From contig CABXUA010000003.1 of NCBI GenBank assembly GCA_902515355.1, forward strand, positions 1 through 64,000: 64,000 bases of DNA. Reading direction: 5' to 3'. Under the pieces are notes generated by a model. That model was not told where the DNA came from. It was given only the letters and a program-made list of their open reading frames with translations, and did no database searches. The DNA comes from an uncultured Pelagibacteraceae bacterium (GTDB lineage: Bacteria; Pseudomonadota; Alphaproteobacteria; Pelagibacterales; Pelagibacteraceae). This document shows positions 8,821 to 18,253 of this stretch, piece by piece. Position 1 is the stretch's first letter; the number at the start of each line of letters is the position of its first letter. The position numbers and the translations under genes are program-made.

Positions 8821-11800
8821 TCAAAGTTTTGTTGGAAATAATTTTTTTGGATCGATATTATATTTTTTTATTGCTTTTTTTGCATCCGTAGAAGCAATTA
8901 GTTGCTCATTTGCTAAAGCACTTAATGTGTAAGCAACTATATGTTCCTTATCTACCTCAAAAAATTTTCTTAATTTTTTTCTAGTATCACTTCTACCATA
9001 TCCATCAGTTCCTAAAGAATAAAATTGTTTATTGGTATAAGGTCTTATTTGGTCAGAAAAAGATCTAGTGTAGTCAGATGCCGCAATTATAGGACCATCT
9101 TTTTTTTCAAAACACTTTTGAACGTAGGATTTTTTTCTTTTTTCGTTGGGATTTAAAAGATTCCATCTTTCAGTTTCCATACCATCTTTTCTTAATTCAT
9201 TAAAACTTGTTACACTCCAAACGTCAGAGTCAATGCCATAATCTTTTGATAAAATCTTTGCTGCTGAGATAATTTCTCTCAAAATTGTTCCAGAACCCAA
9301 TAATTGGACTTTTGTTTTTCCCTTGTTATTGTTTTCTTGAAATAAATACATTCCCTTGATGATGCCTTCTTCACAACCTTTTGGTTTTTCAGGATGAGAA
9401 TAATTTTCATTCATAGCTGTGATGTAATAAAAAATATTTTCCTTTTTTTCATGCATTCTTTTAATTCCGTCTCTAAGTATTACTCCCATCTCGTAAGCAA
9501 ATGTAGGATCATAACTAACACAATTAGGAATGTTAGAAGCTAATAAATGACTATGACCATCTTGGTGCTGTAATCCTTCTCCAGCTAAAGTTGTTCGACC
9601 TGCTGTAGCTCCAATTAAAAACCCTCTAGCTTGAGAATCTCCAGCAGCCCATGCTAAATCTCCAACTCTTTGAAAACCAAACATAGAATAGAAAATATAA
9701 ATCGGAATCATTTCTAAATCATGATTTGTATAAGATGTTCCAGCTGCAATCCAAGACGACATAGCACCGGACTCAGTTATCCCTTCCTCTAATACTTGGC
9801 CACTTTTATCTTCTCTATAAGAACTTAATTGCTCGGAGTCCACTGGCTCATATTTTTGTCCTTCGTGGGCATAAATTCCAATCTTTTGAAAGAAACCCTC
9901 CATACCAAAAGTTCTTGCCTCATCAGGAATGATCGGAACTAATCTTGGTGAAAAATTTTTGTCTCTAAGAAGTGCAGTAAGCATTCGAACAAGTGCCATA
10001 GTTGTCGACATTTCTTTTTCACCTGTGGACTTCATAAAAGGCTCAAATATATCTTTAGGAGGTGTTTTTATTGCTTTAGCAAAAGATGATCTTTCTGGGA
10101 TAAAGCCACCAAGTTTTAATCTTTTATCTTTTAAATATTTTATTTCCTCAGAATTTTCATCTGGTTTAAAATATTCAATATTTTTTACTTGTTTGTCAGT
10201 AAGAGGAACACCAAATCTATCTCTATAGTAGAGCAAATCTTTTTCATCGAGTTTTTTTTGTTGATGAGTAGTGTTCATGCTTTCCCCAGACTTACCCATA
10301 CCATAACCTTTAATAGTTTTAGCTAGTACGACTGTTGGCGAACCTTTGTGCTGCATTGCTACATGATATGCCGCGTAAACTTTATGGGGATCATGTCCTC
10401 CTCTATTTAATCTCCAAATATCTTTATCAGTCATAGTAGATACTAATTCTTTTAATTCAGGATATTTTCCAAAAAAATTTTCTCTAACATAAGATCCACC
10501 TTTCGCTTTAAACGCTTGATATTCTCCATCTACGCATTCGTTCATTCTTTTTACCAATAAACCAGTTTTGTCTTTAGCTAATAGCTGATCCCAATATGAA
10601 CCCCAAATCACTTTAATTACATTCCAGCCAGTACCTCTAAAACTTCCTTCAAGTTCTTGAATGATTTTTCCATTTCCTCTTACAGGACCATCCAGTCTTT
10701 GAAGATTACAATTAATTACAAAAATTAAATTATCTAGTTTTTCTCTTGCTGCTAGTCCGATTGCACCAAGTGACTCAGGCTCATCCATTTCACCATCGCC
10801 AAGAAAGACCCAAATTTTTCTACCTTCGTCTTTTACTAAACCTCTATTAATTAAATATTTAAGAAATCTCGCTTGATAAATTGCCATGATTGGTCCAAGC
10901 CCCATAGAAACGGTTGGAAATTGCCAGAAGCTAGGCATTAACCATGGATGAGGATATGAGGATAAACCGCCAGCCGAAACTTCTTGTCTAAAACCATCCA
11001 ATTGTTTTGCCGTTAGTCTTCCCTCTAAAAAAGCTCGAGCATACATTCCTGGAGCTGAGTGTCCCTGAAAATAAACTAAATCTCCTCCAAACTTATTATT
11101 TTTTGCTCTCCAAAAATGATTCATTCCAACATCATAAAGAGTTGCCGCAGAAGCAAAAGTTCCGATATGACCACCTAATTCTGAACTTTTTTTATTAGCT
11201 TTAACAACCATAGCAGCAGCATTCCATCTTATGTAAGCTCTTATTTTTTTTTCAATATTTTGGTCACCAGGTGACTTTATTTCTGATTCAGGCGGTATAG
11301 TATTTATATAAGGAGTAGTTCTTGTATCTGGCAAAACTAAACCTGACCTATAAGCTTGATTTATAACTTTGTTCAACAAATAGCTTGCCCTCGAAGGACC
11401 ATCATTTTCTATTACTGAATTGAGAGAGTCAATCCACTCGTTAGTTTCTTCTGGGTCTAAATCATCTTTTGAAGCTGGTGCTGCAAATACTTTTTTAACC
11501 TGTTTTATCGAACTCTCTACCTGGCTAACAGGATTTTCTGTTTGTAAATTTCCATTAGTTTTTTGTTCATCTTTTTTTTCTGGTAATTTTTCAGTTTTGA
11601 TTTCTTCCTTGATTTCCGCTTTAGAAGTCGCCACTTTTGCATTGTCTATTGTTGCTAAAAGACTACCTTCAGAAACTTTATCGCCCACTTTAACTTTTAC
11701 CTCTTTAATTTTTCCAGTTTCTGGAGACGGGACTTCTACACTTGACTTATCACTTTCTATAGTAACGATTGGATCGTTTTTTTTAATTTGATCACCTGGT

Positions 11801-11871
11801 TTTACAAGTATTTCGATTACCTCTACGTCTTTAAAATCACCTATATCCGGAACTGAAATGTTTTGAGCCAT
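8821..11871 (-). CDS. aceE: Pyruvate dehydrogenase E1, homodimeric type, with N-terminal lipoyl domain
   Basis: A 1016-residue protein, about 130 longer than E. coli AceE (887). Residues 1-78 are a complete lipoyl domain with the attachment motif ESDKSSVE (Lys42). Residues 79-130 are a charged linker (KEEIKTEKLPEKK). From ~135 on it is a homodimeric E1: thiamine diphosphate motif GDGEMDEPES (358-367) followed by NCNLQRLDGPV, then the pyrimidine and C-terminal domains (AGEGLQHQDGHS). E1 decarboxylates pyruvate and reductively acetylates the lipoyl group. Here that group is on E1 itself, while the downstream E2 has none. The reading frame is continuous, with no sign of assembly error. The homodimeric E1 type is itself less usual in alphaproteobacteria, which mostly have PdhA/PdhB. 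Confidence 0.95.
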   Translation of the reverse strand: MAQNISVPDIGDFKDVEVIEILVKPGDQIKKNDPIVTIESDKSSVEVPSPETGKIKEVKVKVGDKVSEGSLLATIDNAKVATSKAEIKEEIKTEKLPEKKDEQKTNGNLQTENPVSQVESSIKQVKKVFAAPASKDDLDPEETNEWIDSLNSVIENDGPSRASYLLNKVINQAYRSGLVLPDTRTTPYINTIPPESEIKSPGDQNIEKKIRAYIRWNAAAMVVKANKKSSELGGHIGTFASAATLYDVGMNHFWRAKNNKFGGDLVYFQGHSAPGMYARAFLEGRLTAKQLDGFRQEVSAGGLSSYPHPWLMPSFWQFPTVSMGLGPIMAIYQARFLKYLINRGLVKDEGRKIWVFLGDGEMDEPESLGAIGLAAREKLDNLIFVINCNLQRLDGPVRGNGKIIQELEGSFRGTGWNVIKVIWGSYWDQLLAKDKTGLLVKRMNECVDGEYQAFKAKGGSYVRENFFGKYPELKELVSTMTDKDIWRLNRGGHDPHKVYAAYHVAMQHKGSPTVVLAKTIKGYGMGKSGESMNTTHQQKKLDEKDLLYYRDRFGVPLTDKQVKNIEYFKPDENSEEIKYLKDKRLKLGGFIPERSSFAKAIKTPPKDIFEPFMKSTGEKEMSTTMALVRMLTALLRDKNFSPRLVPIIPDEARTFGMEGFFQKIGIYAHEGQKYEPVDSEQLSSYREDKSGQVLEEGITESGAMSSWIAAGTSYTNHDLEMIPIYIFYSMFGFQRVGDLAWAAGDSQARGFLIGATAGRTTLAGEGLQHQDGHSHLLASNIPNCVSYDPTFAYEMGVILRDGIKRMHEKKENIFYYITAMNENYSHPEKPKGCEEGIIKGMYLFQENNNKGKTKVQLLGSGTILREIISAAKILSKDYGIDSDVWSVTSFNELRKDGMETERWNLLNPNEKRKKSYVQKCFEKKDGPIIAASDYTRSFSDQIRPYTNKQFYSLGTDGYGRSDTRKKLRKFFEVDKEHIVAYTLSALANEQLIASTDAKKAIKKYNIDPKKLFPTKL

Positions 11872-12183
11872 AAAAGCCTATTATAAACTTAATTGGAGTT
11901 TATTAAAAATAATATGAATAATAAATGTGAATATTGAAGCAATTATTATTAACAAAGTCAATTTTAGACACATTTTATCCCATTTTTTGTCACTAAAATT
12001 TTATGAAATTGGGCATGCGATGGATTATCAATATATTCTTTAAAAGAAAACCTTTTATAATTAACAGCATGTCATCTGTTCAAAAAATTTTATTAAAAAA
12101 ATATCTTTCAAAGCAAATCTAACCAAGCTTTATTTGTTTATAAAAGATACCTTTAACAATTTTTTATAGAGAGTTAAAATAAT
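11872..12183. other. 312-base intergenic region between aceE and thiolase
   Basis: This is the only gap over 300 bases. Both flanking genes are on the minus strand, so it should hold the aceE promoter and the thiolase 3' end. I see no convincing terminator hairpin or consensus promoter. On the plus strand a 39-codon ORF (12003-12122, MKLGMRWIINIFFKR...) is open; it is basic and hydrophobic, without a clear ribosome site. Whether it is a real microprotein or chance is unresolved. Confidence 0.5.
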
Positions 12184-13365
12184 TTATCTTTCGATACACA
12201 TAGCAATGCCCATTCCTCCTCCAATACATAAAGTTGCTAAACCTTTATGGGCATCTCTTTTAACCATTTCGTGAATTAAAGTTACTAGTATTCTTGTGCC
12301 CGAAGCTCCTATTGGATGACCTAAAGCAATTGCTCCTCCATTTACATTCACCTTTTCTTCAGGAATACTTAAAGTTTTAATCACTGCAATACTTTGAGCT
12401 GCAAATGCTTCATTTGATTCTACTAGATCTAAATCTTTAGCCGACCAACCAGCTAGTTCTAAAGCTTTTTTAGAAGATGGTATTGGTCCTGTACCCATTA
12501 AAGACGGATCAACACCACAACTTGCCCAAGATTTAATAGTTGCTACTCTTTTAATACCTCTTTTTTCTGACTCCTTGCTAGACATTAACAAAACTGCAGC
12601 TGCTCCATCATTTATTCCAGAGGCATTTCCAGCTGTAACGGTACCCTCTTTTTGAAAAACTGGTTTGAGCCTTTCTAGAGTTTCCATGCTAGTCTCTTTT
12701 CTTGGATGTTCATCCCTATTAAAAACAATCTCATTTTTTTTAGATTTTAATTTAAAATCAACTATTTCATCTTTAAATCTGTTTTCTGATTGAGCTTTTG
12801 ATGCTTTTGTTTGAGAGTTAAATGCAAATTTGTCTTGATCACTTCTTGTGATTTGAAATTTAGTAGCCACGTTTTCTGCTGTTACGCCCATATGATAACC
12901 GTTGAACGCATCCCACAAACCATCTTTTATCATAGTATCTACTAAATCTGTGTCACCTATTTTTTTTCCATTCCTAATATTAACCGCATGAGGAGAGGTT
13001 GACATACTTTCCTGACCACCTGCAATAAGAATTTTTGAATTACCAGACAAAATACTTTGCAATCCTGAAGCAACGGATCTTAGTCCAGAACCACAAACTT
13101 GATTAACAATGTAAGCAGGTTTTTCCTTTGGTATTCCAGACATTATAGCTGCTTGACGAGCAGGATTTTGGCCAGCCGCAGCTGTTAATACTTGGCCCAT
13201 TATAACTTCATCTATATCGTTAACATTTATACCTGATTTTTTTAAAGTTTCTTTTATGACACAAGATCCTAATTCATGGCCAGGTACATTCTTAAGAGTG
13301 CCACCCATAGCACCAATAGCAGTCCTAAGCGCTGATGTAATAACCACTTCGTTTTTAATAGACAT
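12184..13365 (-). CDS. Acetyl-CoA C-acetyltransferase (thiolase)
   Basis: A 393-residue thiolase, the normal length for the biosynthetic acetoacetyl-CoA thiolase family. The acyl-accepting Cys91 lies in NQVCGSGLRSV. The conserved GGAIALGHPIGASGTRI supplies the His, and CIGGGMGIAM the second catalytic Cys. It condenses two acetyl-CoA to acetoacetyl-CoA or runs in reverse. No polyhydroxyalkanoate or beta-oxidation partner lies next to it, so the pathway is not shown by context. It is near the acetyl-CoA-forming pyruvate dehydrogenase genes but separated by 312 bases. Could equally be labelled PhaA or AtoB. Confidence 0.93.
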   Translation of the reverse strand: MSIKNEVVITSALRTAIGAMGGTLKNVPGHELGSCVIKETLKKSGINVNDIDEVIMGQVLTAAAGQNPARQAAIMSGIPKEKPAYIVNQVCGSGLRSVASGLQSILSGNSKILIAGGQESMSTSPHAVNIRNGKKIGDTDLVDTMIKDGLWDAFNGYHMGVTAENVATKFQITRSDQDKFAFNSQTKASKAQSENRFKDEIVDFKLKSKKNEIVFNRDEHPRKETSMETLERLKPVFQKEGTVTAGNASGINDGAAAVLLMSSKESEKRGIKRVATIKSWASCGVDPSLMGTGPIPSSKKALELAGWSAKDLDLVESNEAFAAQSIAVIKTLSIPEEKVNVNGGAIALGHPIGASGTRILVTLIHEMVKRDAHKGLATLCIGGGMGIAMCIER

Positions 13366-13403
13366 GAATTTAATCTACAGTTTAGATTAAAAAATGCAAT
13401 ATT

Positions 13404-14783
13404 TTATGTTTTTCTTTTATTAATTAATGCAACTGTTACTGCTAAAACAATAAAAATGAATGTTGAATTAAATGATGTGAAGAAGCTTCCAGAGGTTTTA
13501 AAAGGAAATATTTCAGCAAAAAAAAGCATAAAAAATGGTACTTCGATTTTTCTTGGGATTATATAATTTTTAAAAAGGCTACCTTTAAAAACATAAAACC
13601 AGACAATTTTAGAAATTATTAATAAAAATATGGCCGTGCCAACTAATCCCAGTTCAGTCATAATCTCTAAGTAGTAATTATGAGGATGTGTATTGCAAGT
13701 TCCCCTCTCGCTGGCTTTAGGAGTAGGACCTAAATATATATTTTTCCTTTTAGGACAATTTAATCTAAAAGCCCTAACACCTCCTCCTATAAATTTATTC
13801 ATAAGCCAAGTATCATAAAAAGACTCAAACTCATCAAAATGTTCAGGCAAGTTAGTTCTGTCAAATTTATAATCAGTAAATAGATTAACTGGATTAACAA
13901 CTTTTAAGATTATGGCACTTTGTCTGAAAAAATGTTTGAAATTTATTTTAATTTCTTTATTAAAAAAATATAAAGATGCAAAAATTATAACTACAAATGT
14001 TGTAATTAACAAAATATGCTTCCTAAGTTCTTTTTCACTTATCATAATTAAAAATATCGTGATCATGAATAAAACAAAGGGTATTCTGTTTCCTGATATA
14101 AGAATTGAAATTAAAATTAAAGATAAAAGAAAAAATGATAAAAAATATGAAACATGTTTATTGTTAATTTTTAAAAAAACAGGAAATAAAAATAATAAAA
14201 ATAAAGAAAATCTTTGAATATATCCTCCAGCTATGAGCTCATCGTGAAAAGGTCCTGAAAGTTTTCTTGGGGTCGGACTTTCAAAACCAAAAATATCTAC
14301 ACCTACAAAAAATTGAAAAATTACATCCAAGCATACAAAAAAGCAAAAAAAGGCAGATGAGAAAAAAAATAAATTAAATTTTAAATAATTTTTTTCTATA
14401 AGGAATCTTATTATAAGATAAACAAATAAATATCTCATAAATGCTATTGTTTTTATTAGAATTGTGAAATCATAATTCGCATCTCCTGCCATAGGTATCC
14501 CAGGTAAATAGATATATTCTCTATCTCCAAAATAATAGTTCTCTATTGTGTTGAAGATTCCAGTAAAAAGTATGAAAATAAAAAATATTATTATTAATTT
14601 ATCAATATCAGAATACTTTCTTTTAAAAATTTCCTTTTTAAAAAAAATTAAATTTATTATTATAAATAATATTATATTTAAATTTAGAGCTAGCGTTCCA
14701 ATAATTAGACTTAAAGGTATTAATGAAAATATAAGACTAATAATTAAATGCTTATTAATGTTTTTACTGATAATTTGATTCAT
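13404..14783 (-). CDS. O-antigen ligase / polymerase family membrane protein
   Basis: A 459-residue protein with about eleven hydrophobic segments. The diagnostic part is the large periplasmic loop near residues 320-380 with THPHNYYLEIMTELGLVGTAIFL, the Wzy_C (WaaL-type ligase) signature. SGNRIPFVLF earlier also fits the family. It would join undecaprenyl-linked glycan to lipid A core or polymerise glycan units in the periplasm; the two roles cannot be told apart from sequence alone. It begins the surface polysaccharide block and lies next to a tRNA gene. Confidence 0.85.
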   Translation of the reverse strand: MNQIISKNINKHLIISLIFSLIPLSLIIGTLALNLNIILFIIINLIFFKKEIFKRKYSDIDKLIIIFFIFILFTGIFNTIENYYFGDREYIYLPGIPMAGDANYDFTILIKTIAFMRYLFVYLIIRFLIEKNYLKFNLFFFSSAFFCFFVCLDVIFQFFVGVDIFGFESPTPRKLSGPFHDELIAGGYIQRFSLFLLFLFPVFLKINNKHVSYFLSFFLLSLILISILISGNRIPFVLFMITIFLIMISEKELRKHILLITTFVVIIFASLYFFNKEIKINFKHFFRQSAIILKVVNPVNLFTDYKFDRTNLPEHFDEFESFYDTWLMNKFIGGGVRAFRLNCPKRKNIYLGPTPKASERGTCNTHPHNYYLEIMTELGLVGTAIFLLIISKIVWFYVFKGSLFKNYIIPRKIEVPFFMLFFAEIFPFKTSGSFFTSFNSTFIFIVLAVTVALINKRKT

Positions 14784-14882
14784 TTCCTTGTTTTTTTTAA
14801 TTTAAGTGCAAACCATCTTCAACAATATTATATTTAAAGGTATTTATTTAGGGTTATTTATTTGATAATTCAAACTATAAGC

Positions 14883-14959
14883 GCGCCTGTAGCTCAACTG
14901 GATAGAGCGCTTGGCTACGGACCAGGAGGTTCTGGGTTCAAATCCTAGCAGGCGCACCA
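14883..14959 (+). tRNA. tRNA-Arg (anticodon ACG)
   Basis: A complete cloverleaf. Acceptor GCGCCTG pairs with CAGGCGC, the D stem is GCTC/GAGC, the anticodon stem CTTGG/CCAGG holds loop CTACGGA (ACG), the T stem is CTGGG/CCTAG with TTCAAAT, and ACCA is encoded. The ACG anticodon would be edited to ICG to read CGN codons. It lies at the edge of the polysaccharide gene block. Confidence 0.97.
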
Positions 14960-14964
14960 CAACA

Positions 14965-16152
14965 ATGATGACAAATACAAAATTACATTTTTTTATAATA
15001 ATCTTTTTTTCAATAATTTTGAGAATTTTATCAATAGAGTACTTGGGCGATAAACAAATTGATAATGAGTGGAAAATAATTTTATTTAATCTAGAAAATA
15101 ATTCTTTATTTGGTTACAGACAAGTTCAAGATCAAATTTTTCCAAATATTTTTATGCCACCACTCTATCCTCTTTTTCTTTATTTGATAAAAATCTTAAA
15201 TCCATTCGATACTTTTTATTTAAAAGTAATTCTTTATATTCAAATGATTACTTCAATCTTAGCTATAATTTATCTTAGAAAAATACTGCTTAATTTTTTC
15301 ACTAATCATATTAGTAACATTGGGACATTAATTTTTTCTTTGTTTCCATTATTTATTTATGGAAGCGCACAAATTTCTTCTATTTCTCTGCAAGTTTTTT
15401 TTATTGTTATCTACTTTTATTTCCTTTTTAGAATTATTTTAAAAATTAAATTTAAGTATTTAATTTATTTTTCTATATCTTCCGGATTACTCATGCTTCT
15501 AAGAGGTGAGTTTTTTATTATATTTCTTTTGACATTATTATTTATTTACATGGTAAATAAAAATTTTAATCATATTATTGTCTTATTTTTTGCATCATTG
15601 ATTTTAATTTCTCCGTATTTAGTTCGCAATTATTACATTTTTGAGAAAGTAACTATTACTAAATCATTAGGATTTAATCTTTGGAAAGGAAACAATTTAT
15701 ATTCTTTACCAGAGGGAAGTGAAAAAATTTATGATAAAAATATGGAGTTAAAAATAAAAGAAATTACTTTAGATAAAAAGTATGATTATAATATAGATGA
15801 AATTTACAAGTCAGAGGCTATAAAAAATATTAAGGCTGAACCAACCAGATATTTAATATTATATCTTAAAAAGTTATTTGCATTTATGTTTATAGATTTT
15901 GATTCTACTTATCCAAATTACTACAGCTTTTTTCACATAATTCCAAAAATTTTTATTTCGATTGGTTCATTACTTGGTTTAATTTTCCTCTTAAGGGAAA
16001 AAAATATTTTAAATTATTTTAGCTTATATTATTTATTTAATATTTGTCTGTTTTCTGTATTTTTTATCTTACCCCGATACTCTCTTGCTTTACTTCCAGT
16101 TCAAATATTTTTGATTTGTTTCTTGATAAAAAAATTAAAAATCAATATTTGA
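14965..16152 (+). CDS. GT39-like (dolichyl-phosphate mannosyltransferase / ArnT-type) membrane glycosyltransferase
   Basis: The track ORF starts at 14911 inside the tRNA; its first 18 residues (MATDQEVLGSNPSRR) are translated tRNA. The real start is the ATG at 14965 or 14968, giving about 395 residues. About ten transmembrane segments are visible. An early extracytoplasmic loop (residues ~30-60) and a later one (~250-300) are features of GT-C glycosyltransferases, and SPYLVRNYYIFEKVTITKSLGFNLWKGNN resembles the conserved region of the GT39 PMT_2 group. These use a polyprenyl-phosphate sugar. It fits the neighbouring polysaccharide genes. Acceptor and sugar are unknown. The 3' end overlaps the convergent epimerase gene by 18 bases. 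Confidence 0.75.
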   Translation: MMTNTKLHFFIIIFFSIILRILSIEYLGDKQIDNEWKIILFNLENNSLFGYRQVQDQIFPNIFMPPLYPLFLYLIKILNPFDTFYLKVILYIQMITSILAIIYLRKILLNFFTNHISNIGTLIFSLFPLFIYGSAQISSISLQVFFIVIYFYFLFRIILKIKFKYLIYFSISSGLLMLLRGEFFIIFLLTLLFIYMVNKNFNHIIVLFFASLILISPYLVRNYYIFEKVTITKSLGFNLWKGNNLYSLPEGSEKIYDKNMELKIKEITLDKKYDYNIDEIYKSEAIKNIKAEPTRYLILYLKKLFAFMFIDFDSTYPNYYSFFHIIPKIFISIGSLLGLIFLLREKNILNYFSLYYLFNICLFSVFFILPRYSLALLPVQIFLICFLIKKLKINI

Positions 16153-17187
16153 TATTAATTCCTCTATTATTTTCTTTGTTGAATATTTATGTTTCCAGTT
16201 TGGAAAATGTTTTTTAAATTTTTTCATACTTGAAATATACCAAATATGATCACCAACTCTATTTCGTTTTTCATATCTTTTCTTTATTATAGTTCCAGTA
16301 ATTCTCTCTATTAATTCAAGCGCCTCAACAACAGAACAATTTGAAAATCTGCATCCTCCAACATTATAAATTTCTCCCTTTTTTGGTTTTTTGAAAAAAC
16401 TCCAAAAACACTCAACCAAATCGTTACTATGAATGTTGTCTCTTACTTGTTTCCCTTTATAACCAATAACAGTGTACTGTCCTTTTGTTAAAGACGCTTT
16501 AACAAGATAAGACAAGAATCCGTGAAGTTTTGCTCCTGAATGATTAGGACCTGTAATGCAACCAGCCCTAAAACAAGCTGTGTTTAATCCAAAGTTTTTT
16601 CCATATTCCTGTACTAAAAGATCACCGTAAGATTTTGACACCCCAAAAAAACTATGAGTGTTGTCATCAATTGACATGGTCTCATCAATTCCTTTGTAAT
16701 ATTTATTTATTTTAGGTAATTCAAATCTAGTTTTTTTCTCTATCAGTTTTAATCTGTTAGGATTGTCACCATAAACTTTGTTAGTTGACATAAAAATAAA
16801 TGTTGCATTGGCACAATATCTTTGAGTTAACTGCAAGAGATTTAAAGTACCTTTAGCATTAACTTCAAAATCAATTGTTGGGTTTATTTTAGCCCAATCA
16901 TGGGAAGGTTGCGCAGCAGAATGAATTATAAGTTTTATATTATTTTTATAATTTTTAAATAAATTATTTAATCGTGTAAAATTTCTAATATCAATATCGA
17001 AATGTTTATAATTTTTAAAATCATTTTTTAATTTCTTTTTTATCCAGAGTGTATCCCCATCCTTACCAAAAAAAAATTTTCTAAAGTTATTATCTACACC
17101 TATTACATCAAAACCTTTTTTACAAAAGAATTTAACAGACTCAGATCCAACTAAACCGGTAGATCCAGTTATTAAAACAACACTCAT
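16135..17187 (-). CDS. NAD-dependent epimerase, CDP-paratose 2-epimerase-like
   Basis: A 350-residue extended short-chain dehydrogenase. The cofactor motif GSTGLVG is at 8-14; IIHSAAQPSHDWA (residues 87-99) and FRAGCITGPNHSGAKLHGFL match the CDP-tyvelose/paratose 2-epimerase subgroup. FMSTNKVYGD carries the Ser/Thr of the active site. At the usual YxxxK position the sequence is FFGVSK (Phe181, Lys185), so the catalytic Tyr is replaced by Phe. I think this is shared by part of this subfamily but cannot check. It overlaps the upstream epimerase gene by 4 bases (ATGA), so the two are translationally coupled. Role: making a nucleotide-activated sugar for surface glycan. Confidence 0.85.
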   Translation of the reverse strand: MSVVLITGSTGLVGSESVKFFCKKGFDVIGVDNNFRKFFFGKDGDTLWIKKKLKNDFKNYKHFDIDIRNFTRLNNLFKNYKNNIKLIIHSAAQPSHDWAKINPTIDFEVNAKGTLNLLQLTQRYCANATFIFMSTNKVYGDNPNRLKLIEKKTRFELPKINKYYKGIDETMSIDDNTHSFFGVSKSYGDLLVQEYGKNFGLNTACFRAGCITGPNHSGAKLHGFLSYLVKASLTKGQYTVIGYKGKQVRDNIHSNDLVECFWSFFKKPKKGEIYNVGGCRFSNCSVVEALELIERITGTIIKKRYEKRNRVGDHIWYISSMKKFKKHFPNWKHKYSTKKIIEELISNIDF

Positions 17188-18212
17188 TTAAAAAACCTCT
17201 GAATATTTTGATTGGTAATTATCCAAAAATAAATATCGTGAATAATTTGATCTATATTTTTTTTTGGTAGCCAATGATAAAATTTAAATATTTTTTTATT
17301 ATCTGAAACATAATAAGGAATATCATAGTTAGATGTCTTACTTTTTTTGGTAATTTTTACCTTGTTTCCTGTTATCACCTGACATTTATGGGTTAAATCT
17401 CTTAAAGATAATTTATTCTTAATTCCTCCACCTATATTAAATACATTATCTCTAATTTTTGAAAAATTTTCAATTTGCTTAAAAATAATTTCACACACAT
17501 CATCAATATGAATAATGTCTCTTATTTGGTTTCCGTGTCCACCAAAACCTATATAACTCAATTTTTTTTTTGCCATATGTTTTCCTACCCATAAAGATAC
17601 AAATCCTTGATCTTGTTTTCCAAATTGCCAAGGTCCAGATATAACACCAAATCGATTTATTATATAATTTAGATTATTAGTATAATTATATTCCTTGATT
17701 ATTTCTTCTGAACTTAATTTACTTAAACCATATAAAGATTTTACTCCCGAAGTATTAAAATTTTCGTTAACCAAAAATTTTTTTTTAATTTCATTTCTTA
17801 AATTAATTTTTCCAATAATTTTTTTAATAGCATCTATAGAATAAACTCTACTAGAGGAAAGAAATATAATTTTTGATTTGTCTTTCACGCATTTTTTTAC
17901 AATGTTGTAAGTCCCAATTAAGTTAGTAAATATAACTTTATCAGGGTTTAATTTTGAAACCTCCACAGATGCTTCAGCACAACAATCGATTATTAAATCG
18001 TATTTGGGTAATTTTGAAATTTTTTTGTTATTTGAAATATCTATTTTTAAATTATTGATATTATGGAATTTAAGTCTTTCTCTATTAATTTCAGATCCTT
18101 TTCTACAGAGATTATCTAAAGTAGAAATCTTAGATTTTTTTAATTTTTCCTTTAAATAAATAGCTAAATTTGATCCTACAAAACCACATCCACCTGTTAT
18201 AAGTATTCTCAT
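17184..18212 (-). CDS. NAD-dependent epimerase/dehydratase, second CDP-paratose 2-epimerase-like
   Basis: A 342-residue extended SDR. GGCGFVGSNLA is the N-terminal cofactor motif, and TLDNLCRKGSEINRERL resembles the start of CDP-tyvelose epimerase. CCAEASVEVSKLNP, SSSRVYS and SLYGLSK (Tyr161, Lys165) give the active site. Unlike the gene downstream, it keeps the YxxxK Tyr. The two proteins are the same length class, are coupled, and may act as partners or successive steps on one sugar nucleotide. Exact substrate unknown. The start is 42 bases from the divergently transcribed glycosyltransferase. Confidence 0.85.
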   Translation of the reverse strand: MRILITGGCGFVGSNLAIYLKEKLKKSKISTLDNLCRKGSEINRERLKFHNINNLKIDISNNKKISKLPKYDLIIDCCAEASVEVSKLNPDKVIFTNLIGTYNIVKKCVKDKSKIIFLSSSRVYSIDAIKKIIGKINLRNEIKKKFLVNENFNTSGVKSLYGLSKLSSEEIIKEYNYTNNLNYIINRFGVISGPWQFGKQDQGFVSLWVGKHMAKKKLSYIGFGGHGNQIRDIIHIDDVCEIIFKQIENFSKIRDNVFNIGGGIKNKLSLRDLTHKCQVITGNKVKITKKSKTSNYDIPYYVSDNKKIFKFYHWLPKKNIDQIIHDIYFWIITNQNIQRFFK

Positions 18213-18253
18213 ATTGAAGTATTTAACCTATTAATAAACAAAAATAAAATTTT

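Noticed and set aside
10249-11871. Possible frameshift or chimera explaining the long E1
   Set aside because: One uninterrupted frame joins the lipoyl domain, linker and E1 core, and the E2 correspondingly lacks the domain, so a real fusion is the better reading.
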